From positions 1 through 64,000 of the forward strand of contig DATKVG010000217.1 in assembly GCA_035530195.1 (NCBI GenBank): a stretch of DNA of 64,000 nucleotides, in the 5' to 3' direction. The stretch comes from JAPLKX01 sp035530195. GTDB taxonomy: Bacteria; Hydrogenedentota; Hydrogenedentia; Hydrogenedentales; SLHB01. Shown in pieces: positions 49,293 to 57,454 of this stretch (positions within the stretch are counted from its first letter, which is position 1; the number at the start of each line of letters is the position of its first letter). Below the pieces are notes generated by a model, which did not search any database, was not told the origin of the DNA, and saw only the letters and a program-made list of their open reading frames with translations. The translations under genes were made by a program, and so were the position numbers.

Positions 49293-51362
49293 ATGGCCAG
49301 GATCAAATGTCCAAAGTGCGATTTCATCAATGAAGAGGGCCGGCCAACGTGTTCCCGCTGCGGGAATACGCTGCCCCTCGTCAAAATCCAGGCTGTCGCG
49401 CCCCCACCCCCGCCCGAGCGCCGACACCCCGAGATGAACCAGATCCAGTTCCGCCGAGGGCAGGTGGTCGCCGGACGGTACACCGTCCTCAGCATGATCG
49501 GCCGCGGCGGCATGGGGTGCATCTACCACGTCCGCGACAACGCCCTCCACGAGGAAGTCGCACTCAAAACCCTCCTGCCACAGTTCGTCCGCGACAAAAT
49601 GGTCGTCGAACGGTTCTTCAACGAAGCCCGCATCGCCCGCGCACTCTCCCACCCAAACATCGTGCGCGTACATGACATCGGCGTCACCGGCGAAATCATC
49701 TACATCTCCATGGAGTTGGTTCGCGGCAAATCGTTGCGCAGCATGCTCGAAACTTCCGTTACCGAAGACTATATCCCCTTTAAACAGGCACTGAAGATCA
49801 CCGACCAACTCTGCGCCGCGCTCGATTATGCCCACCGACATACCATTCACCGCGACATCAAGCCCGAAAACGTCATGGTGTGCGACGACGGGACCGTCAA
49901 GCTCATGGACTTCGGCATCTCGAAGCTGATGGATTCCTCGCGGCTCACCGGCACCTCGATCATCATGGGCACCCCCATGTATATGTCCCCCGAGCAGTTG
50001 AGAAACAGCGCCAACGTCGACGCACGCGCCGACATCTACAGCATCGGCGTCATGCTCTACGAACTCCTCACCGGCAACCTCCCCACCAGCCTCTCAAAGC
50101 CGGCCTCGCAGATCACCCGCGGAATCCCCGCCGCGGTCGATAACATTGTCGCAAAATGTGTCGAGCCCGATCCCGAAAAAAGGTTTCAATCCGCGGCCGA
50201 CTTGCGGGCCGCACTCGAACAGTTCGTCACCGACGGCAAACCCGCACGGACACACAGAACACGCAACGGTACCATCCTCGATGAAGACGATGAGACCGCG
50301 GAGGGGGCGCCGTGGGGGCGCCGCATCGTCGGCGGGTTGCTCATCGCCGTGATCGCCGGCCTCACCGCGGCGGGCTTTTATACGCTCGAAGTGGCGCGCC
50401 GCGCTCAAATCGAAAATGCCCTGGCGGCGACAGCCGGGCCGCAAATGGAGCTAGAGCCGGGCCAGGTTTTCAAACGGTTGGCGGAACTTCGCGGGCGCCT
50501 GCGCAACCTGCTCGCCGAGGTCGCCGCCAACGACGACTTTGCCGCTAAAGTGCTGGCCGGCGCCGACGCGGCCTGGGAAAAGGCCGCGGCTGCCGCCGCC
50601 CAGGACCCCGCCGCCGCCATGGAACCCGCGCAGGTGGCGCTGCAGGCCTATCTGGGCCCGCTGACGGCCCCGCAGGGAATGGTGTTCGTGCCGCCGGGAA
50701 ACACCTTCATCGCCGGCACGCCCGTCTCGGTCAAAGGCTTTTTCATCGATGCCACCGAGGTCACTGTCGCCGATTACCTGCTGTTCTGCATATCCAAGAA
50801 CTGGATCCCACCATACGATGGTCTGGCCGCGGCGCCACAAGACATCCCGGTGTCCGGCGTCACCTTCTACGATGCCCTCGCCTATGCCGCGTGGAAAAAG
50901 AAATCCCTGCCAACCGAGCCGCAGTGGGCCCGCGCCGCCTATGGCGACACCAGCCTATTCTATCCGTGGGAAGGCGGCGCGTGGCAAGACGGGGCCGCAA
51001 ATACACTCGGTGGCGATGACGGCCAGGAATACGCCGCGCCGGTGAAATCGTTCCAAACCGACAGGAGCTGGGTCGGTTGCTACGACATGGTCGGCAACGT
51101 CGCCGAATGGACCCGGTCGATGTACTCGGAAGCGCCGTACGACCCCGCTGACGGGCGCGAAGACTTGGCCGCCATTACGTTTGGCTCGCTGCTCACGATC
51201 CGCGGGGGTTCGTTCATGGGCAAGGAAATGACCTTGCAGACGCGCGTTCCTTACGCCTACGAAGGCGCGTGGGGAAACCTCGGATTCCGCTGCGTCACCG
51301 AAATGCCCAACAGCATCGAAGGCCTGCGCACCCTCGCCGAAAAAATCCTCACAGGCCGATAG
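49293..51362 (+). CDS. serine/threonine protein kinase fused to a formylglycine-generating-enzyme-like domain
   Basis: 689 residues in four parts. A zinc ribbon uses Cys6, Cys9, Cys20 and Cys23 (CPKCDF, CSRCG). A Hanks-type kinase (about 60-320) has GRGGMG (70-75), VALKTL, HRDIKPENVM (His186, Asp188) and DFGISKL (Asp206), so it should be active. One membrane helix follows (GGLLIAVIAGLTAAGFYTL). From about residue 460 outside the membrane is an FGE-sulfatase/SUMF1 fold (GMVFVPPGNTFIAGTPVSVKGFFIDATEVTVADY, NVAEWTRSMY, IRGGSFMG, NLGFRCV). In kinases such domains usually serve as sensors. It stands alone, with no phosphatase beside it. Confidence 0.93.
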   Translation: MARIKCPKCDFINEEGRPTCSRCGNTLPLVKIQAVAPPPPPERRHPEMNQIQFRRGQVVAGRYTVLSMIGRGGMGCIYHVRDNALHEEVALKTLLPQFVRDKMVVERFFNEARIARALSHPNIVRVHDIGVTGEIIYISMELVRGKSLRSMLETSVTEDYIPFKQALKITDQLCAALDYAHRHTIHRDIKPENVMVCDDGTVKLMDFGISKLMDSSRLTGTSIIMGTPMYMSPEQLRNSANVDARADIYSIGVMLYELLTGNLPTSLSKPASQITRGIPAAVDNIVAKCVEPDPEKRFQSAADLRAALEQFVTDGKPARTHRTRNGTILDEDDETAEGAPWGRRIVGGLLIAVIAGLTAAGFYTLEVARRAQIENALAATAGPQMELEPGQVFKRLAELRGRLRNLLAEVAANDDFAAKVLAGADAAWEKAAAAAAQDPAAAMEPAQVALQAYLGPLTAPQGMVFVPPGNTFIAGTPVSVKGFFIDATEVTVADYLLFCISKNWIPPYDGLAAAPQDIPVSGVTFYDALAYAAWKKKSLPTEPQWARAAYGDTSLFYPWEGGAWQDGAANTLGGDDGQEYAAPVKSFQTDRSWVGCYDMVGNVAEWTRSMYSEAPYDPADGREDLAAITFGSLLTIRGGSFMGKEMTLQTRVPYAYEGAWGNLGFRCVTEMPNSIEGLRTLAEKILTGR

Positions 51363-51373
51363 ATTCCCATCGT

Positions 51374-52087
51374 CTACGCCAACAGGCCCGGCAGAATCTC
51401 CAAGAACTCCTGCCAATTACTAAACACGTAATCCGCCCGCGTATCGTTTGCATGGGCGGCGTTTGCCGCCGTAAACAACGCGGCCTTCGCGCCAACCCCT
51501 TGCGCACCCGACACGTCCGTGTACTCGAGGTCGCCGATATGCAGCAACTCGTCCGGCTTCACGCCCAACGTCCCGGCCGTCGCCTCAAACATCGCCGCAT
51601 GCGGTTTCGACACGCCCACGCGATCCGAAAACGTGATCGCCGTGAAATGCTCCGTGAACCCGTGCCGGTCCAGGATGTACTCGAGCGACGAGCCGGGGCT
51701 CACGCCCGTGTCCGAGATCAATCCTATCGGCACGACGGCCGCCGCCGCTTTGACAGCTTCAATCGCGCCCTCGATCGGCACCGGGCTGTAGACGATGACA
51801 GCCGTTGCAAACACTTTTTCCAGCGCCTCCGCCACGGGCGCCTCGATTTCGCGCCCCAGCGCCTCGCCCACCATGCGCACCGCGTCGCCCGGCCCGGACG
51901 TCCGCTGCTCTTCCCGATGGCGTCGGCCGAATTCGGCCCACACCGTCTTCAGCGCGTCCGCGGCTTCCTCTTCGCTCACCTCGCACATCTTGGACACCGC
52001 GCTGATCCGAATTTCCTGCCGAGCGGCGCTGTTGGCCTCGCGGAACAGGGTGTTCCAGAAATCAAACGTGACCGCCCGGATGGACAT
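51374..52087 (-). CDS. HAD-superfamily hydrolase
   Basis: 237 residues. VTFDFWNTLF is motif I with the nucleophilic Asp. A helical cap follows, then IGLISDTG (motif II Ser/Thr), SKPHAAMFEA (motif III Lys) and HIGDLEYTDVSGAQGVGAK (motif IV Asp). The second Asp of motif I is replaced by Asn/Trp context (DFWNT), as in several REG-2-like or phosphonatase-like subfamilies. The substrate is unknown. It converges with the kinase gene, 11 bases apart. Confidence 0.9.
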   Translation of the reverse strand: MSIRAVTFDFWNTLFREANSAARQEIRISAVSKMCEVSEEEAADALKTVWAEFGRRHREEQRTSGPGDAVRMVGEALGREIEAPVAEALEKVFATAVIVYSPVPIEGAIEAVKAAAAVVPIGLISDTGVSPGSSLEYILDRHGFTEHFTAITFSDRVGVSKPHAAMFEATAGTLGVKPDELLHIGDLEYTDVSGAQGVGAKAALFTAANAAHANDTRADYVFSNWQEFLEILPGLLA

Positions 52088-52381
52088 AACTCTCCCCTGG
52101 CCTACCCGGCCACGCCCGTGTAACGCCTTTTATACAATGCTCCTTACTGCGTCCTACTCAGCCCGTTATGGTAACACGAGGGCCCGGCTTCGGTCGAACA
52201 TGCCCTCGGAATCAGGCGCGGTGTGGCGCGTGTTACAAAACCGGTGTCTGCGGCGCGACGTATCACCATCGTCATCATCCAAATCGCCGTCCTATAACCC
52301 TCCGGTACCGGTTGACACGACCTGACCGCTATGATAAAACGTCTACCGAAAACAGCCTCATCCACGCCACGGGGGTTCCGC

Positions 52382-53176
52382 ATGACTGAAGACTCGCAAC
52401 AGCTTAATGAGACCGCTGTGCCCGCCGCATCTGATGAAGCCGCGCCGGACACGCCTCCCGCAATGCCTGCAGTAGTCCGAGACGGGCCGGGGGGTTGGGC
52501 GCTGATGGTGGCGGTCCTCCTGAACTGGGCCGCGATACTTGCCGTCACGTTTCTGGTCTTGCATTTGTCAGGCGGCACGATCGAGCAGGCCGGCGAAATG
52601 AGCTCCCTGAACGTACTCGTCATTTCGCTGCTGAGCACGCTCATCACGTTCTCAATTGTCTGGTATTTTGCATGCCGCCGGTACGGCAAATCCCTGAGGG
52701 ACGGATTGCTGTTGAAAGGCGCGGAACGGAAGACGCTCAAGAAATGGGCATACATTTCAATATTCGCGGGGTGCATGGCCGCCGCCGCCTTGGCTCTCGC
52801 CGGTGAAGAAGAGGGTTTTCTGCTCGATCTTGTCAAGCAGCCCGGCGGTTTGGCCGCTTTGATCCTGATGGCGATTCTGCTCCCGCCGTTCGAAGAGGCC
52901 TACTACCGCGGCCTGATCCAGCCTGTCCTTACGCGCAAAATAGGCGCAGTCGCGGTGCCGTTGACGGCCCTCTGGTTCACATCCGCGCACCTCGCCCAAC
53001 TCTGGGGCAATTGGCCCGGGGTGGCCGTCATCGCCACGATGGCACTCCTCTGGTCGCTACTACGGCGCCGGTACAACTCGCTGTTGCCCTCGATCGTCTC
53101 GCACTGGTGCTACAACACCACGCTCGTCGTCATCACGGTTGGCCAGGTGCTGGTTGCGTCCATCGGCGGGGCTTGA
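52382..53176 (+). CDS. CPBP-family intramembrane glutamic protease
   Basis: 264 residues with about six hydrophobic helices. The active-site motifs are present and ordered: PPFEEAYYRGL (EEx3R), WFTSAHLAQLWG (FxxxH) and SIVSHWCYNT (HxxxN). These proteins process or degrade membrane proteins, and in some bacteria mature peptides. ATG 52382 is chosen for the GGGGG stretch upstream. An ATG 17 codons earlier lacks any Shine-Dalgarno. About 290 bases without a gene lie upstream, where I see only short GC hairpins. Confidence 0.88.
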   Translation: MTEDSQQLNETAVPAASDEAAPDTPPAMPAVVRDGPGGWALMVAVLLNWAAILAVTFLVLHLSGGTIEQAGEMSSLNVLVISLLSTLITFSIVWYFACRRYGKSLRDGLLLKGAERKTLKKWAYISIFAGCMAAAALALAGEEEGFLLDLVKQPGGLAALILMAILLPPFEEAYYRGLIQPVLTRKIGAVAVPLTALWFTSAHLAQLWGNWPGVAVIATMALLWSLLRRRYNSLLPSIVSHWCYNTTLVVITVGQVLVASIGGA

Positions 53177-53185
53177 TCCCTTGCC

Positions 53186-53731
53186 CTATCTCTTGTACCG
53201 GCCCATCAGTTGCGTTTCCGCCAGGATGTGGCCTTCCATCGCCTTGACGAGGTCCGCCTTTTTTGCGCCCGGCTGCACGTCAAGCTCCGCATCCAGCGCG
53301 TACAGCTTGAAATAATACCGGTGGTCCGAGCCTTTCGGGGGCATCGGCCCGCCATAGCCGGTCCTGTTGAAGTTAGTGGTGCCCTGTTTCATGCCGTCCA
53401 CCGTCTTCGACGTCGGCACCCCTTCCGGCAACTCGCGCACGTCCGGCTTGATTCCCCATGCCACCCAATGCACCCACGTGCCCATCGGCGCGTCGGGATC
53501 GTCCGCGATCAGGGCAAAACTCTTCGTACCCTCCGGCGGGTCCGTCCATTTCAGCGGCGGCGACACGTCTTTCCCCTCGCCCGTGTATTTCGCAGGAATA
53601 TACTCCCTCTCCTTGAATGCCGTGCTGGTCATCTTGAATTGCATGTCTTTTCCTCCTTTTTCTGCACTGTTTGCCCACCCCATCGCAACAACCACCATGC
53701 TCCCGGCCAACAAAACCGCCCAGTGTTTCAT
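53186..53731 (-). CDS. secreted YbhB/YbcL (PEBP/Raf-kinase-inhibitor-like) protein
   Basis: 181 residues. The signal peptide (HWAVLLAGSMVVVAMGWANSAEK) directs export. KYTGEGKDVSPPLKWTDPPEGTKSFALIADDPDAP is the PEBP ligand-site block, then WVHWVAWGI, GYGGPMPPKGSDHRYYFKLYALD with the conserved GP-x2-H-like loop. Bacterial members are stable small proteins of unclear role, sometimes binding phosphate groups. It converges with the CPBP gene. Confidence 0.93.
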   Translation of the reverse strand: MKHWAVLLAGSMVVVAMGWANSAEKGGKDMQFKMTSTAFKEREYIPAKYTGEGKDVSPPLKWTDPPEGTKSFALIADDPDAPMGTWVHWVAWGIKPDVRELPEGVPTSKTVDGMKQGTTNFNRTGYGGPMPPKGSDHRYYFKLYALDAELDVQPGAKKADLVKAMEGHILAETQLMGRYKR

Positions 53732-53854
53732 TTCCCGCCCTCCCTCTCGGTATCACCACCATTAAACTAAGACATCGGTTGGACCCGGATCAAATCCCCC
53801 CAACGGCGCGTTTCCAACTGGCATTGCCCGCGCGCAATCCTTTATTGTTCCCGC

Positions 53855-54973
53855 ATGACGTTCCGCGAAACCAATCTGAGCGTATTCCGCCGCGAGCCAT
53901 ACTTCGGCGTGTTGTGGCAGCCGCGAATCGAGCACTGGTACCACACCAACCGCGACGCCGGAACACTCCCCGAACGCTACCGCGGGATGACGATGCTCGA
54001 GGTGTTCGACGACCTCGGCTGCAGCGCGCGCCCGTACTGGGCCTTCAACGAGTGTTTCCATTACGACCCGCCGGAGGACCTGCGCCGCGAGGAGCACCGC
54101 GATGGCGACAAGACCACGGTGATCGACCACACGCCCGCAGGCGATCTCGTGACCGTCCTACAGCAGACGTCGGTCGCGTCGCACACACTCAAGTACCCCG
54201 TTGAGACGCCCGAAAACTTCCGCGCCATCGAGTGGGTCCTCAAGCACAAACGGGTCTGGTTCGACCCTCAAGCCTACGCCAGGGCATGCAACGAAATCGG
54301 CGACAGAGGCGCGCCCGCCATTTTCATACCGCGCATCAACATCATGCGCATCATGATCGAGTTTATGGGCTTCGAAAACGGAACCACCGCCCTGTACCTT
54401 TATCCCGCCGAAATGGATCGCCTGATCGACGCCATCAACGAGAGCGACGACGCCGTCCTCGAGACCATCGCAAAATCCCCCGTCGAGATCGTCAACTTCG
54501 GCGACAACGTCCACCAGGCTCTGTGCGCGCCGCCCATTTTCGAGAAGTACGTCCTGCCCGAATATGTCCGCCGAAACAAGCGGCTGCACGACGCCGGCAA
54601 AAAAACCTACCCACACTGGGACGGCGACTGCCGGCAATTGCTGCCATACGCGCGCGACTGCGGGTTCGACGGCATCGAAGCCATCACGCCGGTCCCGCAG
54701 GGAGATGTGACGCTCGAAGAGGTGCGCGACGCGTTGAACGGCCTCATCCTCCTCGACGGAATACCCTGCACCGACTTCTTGGCCACGGAACCAATCGAGA
54801 GCCTGGTGGAAAACACCTGTAAATGCGTCGAGTACTTCTGGCCGAACCTTATTCTCGGGATCAGCGACGAGATCTCGCCGGTGGGCGATATCGAGCGGGT
54901 GAGGCTGGTGAGCGAAATCTGCGCCGGCGAATGCCGCGGCTACTGCCGGCAAAGCGAAGGAGCCAAATCGTGA
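53855..54973 (+). CDS. uroporphyrinogen decarboxylase (URO-D) fold protein
   Basis: 372 residues. VEIVNFGDNVHQALCAPPIFEKYVLPEYVRRNKRLHDAGKKTYPHWDGDCRQLLPYARDCGFDGIEAITPVPQGDVTLEEVRDALNG follows the URO-D barrel pattern used by methylcobamide:CoM methyltransferases (MtaA/CmuA). The heme-pathway Arg-rich N-terminal motif is absent, so a methyl-transfer or demethylation role is more likely than haem synthesis. The zinc-ligand His of the methyltransferases may be the His in YPHWDGDC, with Cys nearby. It overlaps the next gene (GTGA). Confidence 0.82.
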   Translation: MTFRETNLSVFRREPYFGVLWQPRIEHWYHTNRDAGTLPERYRGMTMLEVFDDLGCSARPYWAFNECFHYDPPEDLRREEHRDGDKTTVIDHTPAGDLVTVLQQTSVASHTLKYPVETPENFRAIEWVLKHKRVWFDPQAYARACNEIGDRGAPAIFIPRINIMRIMIEFMGFENGTTALYLYPAEMDRLIDAINESDDAVLETIAKSPVEIVNFGDNVHQALCAPPIFEKYVLPEYVRRNKRLHDAGKKTYPHWDGDCRQLLPYARDCGFDGIEAITPVPQGDVTLEEVRDALNGLILLDGIPCTDFLATEPIESLVENTCKCVEYFWPNLILGISDEISPVGDIERVRLVSEICAGECRGYCRQSEGAKS

Positions 54974-55821
54974 GCGTTGCGGAAAAAAGCGCCGGGAAAT
55001 TCCCGGCGGCGCATTACGTGCCGCAGACAGTCAAGCTGGGAAACGTCACCGTCACGCGCTTCATCATCGGCGGCAACCCGTTCGGCGGGTTTTCCCACCA
55101 AACCCTCAAACGCGACACCGAAATGATCGACTGGTACACGATGGACCGCGTCAAGCAGGCATACAAACTCGCCGAGAAGGCCGGCGTCACCACCCACCTC
55201 GGCCGTGCCGACGACTTCATCATCCGCGCACTCCGCGAATACTGGAATGACGGCGGCCGCATCAAATGGATCGCCCAAACCTGCCCCGGCGTCGGAACCC
55301 TCATGCAGGGTGTCGAAAACGCAATCCGCGGCAAAGCCAAATGCTGTTTCCTCCACGGCGGCGAGATGGACCACCGCGTCATGACGCGCCAGACTCGCGG
55401 AATCGCAGACGCAATCGCCGCCATCAAAGACGCCGGAATGGTCGCAGGGGTCGCCGGACACCGGATCGAAAGCATCCGGTGGGCCGCCGACAAGCTCGAC
55501 CTGGATTTCTTCATGACGTGCTATTACAACCCCAGCGACCGAACCCATCAGCCCCTCAGAAACATGGCCGTCCGCGAACGGTACCTGCGCCGCGACCGCG
55601 AGGCCATGTGCGCCCTCATCCGGCAACTCCCCGCACCAGCCATCCACTACAAAGTACTCGCCGCAGGACGCTACGACCCGCGCAACGCATTCGAGTACGT
55701 CGCCCAAGTCTACCGCCCCGGCGACGCCGTCTGCATCGGCATCTTCACAAAAGACAACTTCAACATGATCCAGGAAGACGTCGACCTCCTCGAAGCCGCC
55801 CTGCGCAAAATGGGAAAGTAG
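54970..55821 (+). CDS. aldo/keto-reductase-like TIM-barrel protein
   Basis: 283 residues from a GTG that overlaps the previous stop. AAGGAG lies six bases upstream. VTVTRFIIGGNPFGGFSHQTLKRD matches the opening strand of aldo/keto reductase-like barrels, followed by YKLAEKAGVTTHLGRADDFI, AIKDAGMVAGVAGHRIESIRWA and LAAGRYDPRNAFEYVAQ. The Tyr/Lys/Asp/His tetrad of true reductases is not clear, so the fold is more certain than the reaction. It is co-translated with the URO-D-like gene and presumably acts on the same compound. Confidence 0.7.
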   Translation: MSVAEKSAGKFPAAHYVPQTVKLGNVTVTRFIIGGNPFGGFSHQTLKRDTEMIDWYTMDRVKQAYKLAEKAGVTTHLGRADDFIIRALREYWNDGGRIKWIAQTCPGVGTLMQGVENAIRGKAKCCFLHGGEMDHRVMTRQTRGIADAIAAIKDAGMVAGVAGHRIESIRWAADKLDLDFFMTCYYNPSDRTHQPLRNMAVRERYLRRDREAMCALIRQLPAPAIHYKVLAAGRYDPRNAFEYVAQVYRPGDAVCIGIFTKDNFNMIQEDVDLLEAALRKMGK

Positions 55822-55851
55822 GCGCCTACATCCATCTGTTATAATTCCGCA

Positions 55852-56976
55852 ATGAAATGCTGTTTTGATTTCAAGGTAGAGAGCCGGGATCCCTCTTCTC
55901 ATGCGCGGGCGGGGCGGTTGCGGCTGGCGCATGGCGAGGTCGAGACGCCGGTGTTTATGCCGGTGGGTACGCAGGGGACGGTGAAGACGATGTCGCAGGA
56001 GGACCTGCGGCAGATCGGCGCCCAGATTATCCTGAGCAACGCGTATCATCTTTACTTGCGGCCGGGTACGGACGTGCTGGAGAAAGCGGGTGGCCTGCAC
56101 GCGTTTATGAACTGGGACCGGCCGATCCTGACGGATTCGGGGGGGTTCCAGGTGTTCAGCCTGGATGGGCTGACGAAGGTGGCGGACGCGGGGGTCGAGT
56201 TCCAGAGCCATATCGACGGGTCCCGGCATTTTATGAGCCCGGAGAAAGCGGTAGACGTGCAAGTCTCGATCGGGGCGGACATCATGATGTGCCTTGACGA
56301 GTGCACGCATTACCCGGTGGAGGCCGAAACCGCGCAAAAATCATTGGTGCGTACGGCCGAGTGGGCTGGGAGGTGCAAGGCGCGGTGGGTCGAGCGGGGT
56401 GCGGTGCGGCAGGCCTTGTTCGGGATTGTCCAGGGCAGCACGTATCAGGGCTTGCGGCGGGAAAGCCTCGAGCGGACAGTCGAGATCGGGTTCCCGGGGT
56501 ATGCGATCGGCGGGGTGAGCGTGGGCGAGACCAAGCTCGAGATGCGGCACGTGGTGGGATGGACGGGCCCGGCGTTGCCGGAGGACGCGCCGCGATACCT
56601 GATGGGCGTGGGAACCCCGGAAGACATCCTCGAGTCGGTCGAGCAGGGGATAGACATGTTCGATTGCGTGATGCCGACGCGGAACGCCAGAAACGGGTCG
56701 CTGTTCACGTCGCAGGGCCGGATCAACATCAAGAACCAGCGGTACGCGACGGATTTCGGGCCGCTGGACCCGAACTGCGGCTGCCCGGTTTGCACGACGT
56801 ACAGCCGTGCGTATTTGAGCCATTTGTACCGTTCGGGCGAGGTTTTGTCGCTGCGGTTGAACACTTTACACAACCTTTTCTTTATGCTACAATTGACCAC
56901 TAATGTGCGCCGGGCAATACAGGCGGGCCGTTTTGCGTTATTCAAAGAGATGTTCCTGAAGGAATACGTTTCCTGA
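55852..56976 (+). CDS. tgt: tRNA-guanine transglycosylase
   Basis: 374 residues. It exchanges guanine-34 of certain tRNAs for the queuosine precursor preQ1. TPVFMPVGTQGTVKTM and LTDSGGFQVFSL (catalytic Asp) are followed by the nucleophile region MFDCVMPTRNARNG, and zinc ligands CGCPVCTTYSRAYLSHLYR (CxCxxC...H). The C-terminal codons lie inside a 17-bp tandem repeat, so the last residues (FLKEYVS) vary with repeat number. yajC and secDF follow, the common bacterial order. Confidence 0.97.
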   Translation: MKCCFDFKVESRDPSSHARAGRLRLAHGEVETPVFMPVGTQGTVKTMSQEDLRQIGAQIILSNAYHLYLRPGTDVLEKAGGLHAFMNWDRPILTDSGGFQVFSLDGLTKVADAGVEFQSHIDGSRHFMSPEKAVDVQVSIGADIMMCLDECTHYPVEAETAQKSLVRTAEWAGRCKARWVERGAVRQALFGIVQGSTYQGLRRESLERTVEIGFPGYAIGGVSVGETKLEMRHVVGWTGPALPEDAPRYLMGVGTPEDILESVEQGIDMFDCVMPTRNARNGSLFTSQGRINIKNQRYATDFGPLDPNCGCPVCTTYSRAYLSHLYRSGEVLSLRLNTLHNLFFMLQLTTNVRRAIQAGRFALFKEMFLKEYVS

Positions 56977-57003
56977 AAGAATACGTTTCCTGAAAGAATA
57001 CGC
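56953..57003 (+). repeat. three 17-bp tandem repeats across the tgt stop codon
   Basis: TTCCTGAAGGAATACGT, TTCCTGAAAGAATACGT and TTCCTGAAAGAATACGC start at 56953, 56970 and 56987. The first encodes the tgt C-terminus, and the tgt stop TGA (56974-56976) lies in the second. Confidence 0.9.
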
Positions 57004-57071
57004 ATTGCTGAACGGTTCGCAATCTCCGGCCGAATAAACGTTTTTCGAATCGATTAGGAGGAAACGGGACA

Positions 57072-57407
57072 GTGTGGGACGTTGTGTTGGCCCAGGCGCA
57101 GGAAGGCGCGGAGCCGGCTCCACAGCCGCCGATGGGCGGTTTGGGCGGCTTTTTGCCGATGATCCTCATCTTTTTTGCGATCATGTACTTTCTGATGATC
57201 CGCCCAAATCAGAAGCGGGAGCGGGAGCGGCGTCAGATGCTGGCGGCGCTGGCAAAGGGGGACAAGGTGGTGACGACGGGGGGTATTTCCGGAACGGTGG
57301 TCGGCTTGAGCGAACGATCGGTCGTTGTTCGTGTCGACGACAACGTTAATATCGAGTTCCTGCGCGGGGCGATCTCCCAGGTAACCTCGCACGAGAAAGA
57401 AGAATAA
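57072..57407 (+). CDS. yajC: preprotein translocase accessory subunit YajC
   Basis: 111 residues. A short N-terminal region is followed by one transmembrane helix (FLPMILIFFAIMYFLMI). RPNQKRERERRQMLAALAKGDKVVTTGGISGTVVGL is the diagnostic cytoplasmic segment. YajC associates with SecDF. The GTG start has AGGAGGAAAC about ten bases upstream. Secondary GTG/TTG codons downstream would remove part of the N-terminus only. Confidence 0.95.
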   Translation: MWDVVLAQAQEGAEPAPQPPMGGLGGFLPMILIFFAIMYFLMIRPNQKRERERRQMLAALAKGDKVVTTGGISGTVVGLSERSVVVRVDDNVNIEFLRGAISQVTSHEKEE

Positions 57408-57454
57408 ACGGTTCAAGCCAGGCATTATCCGGCGCAGCATTTCTGGAGTCGTCA

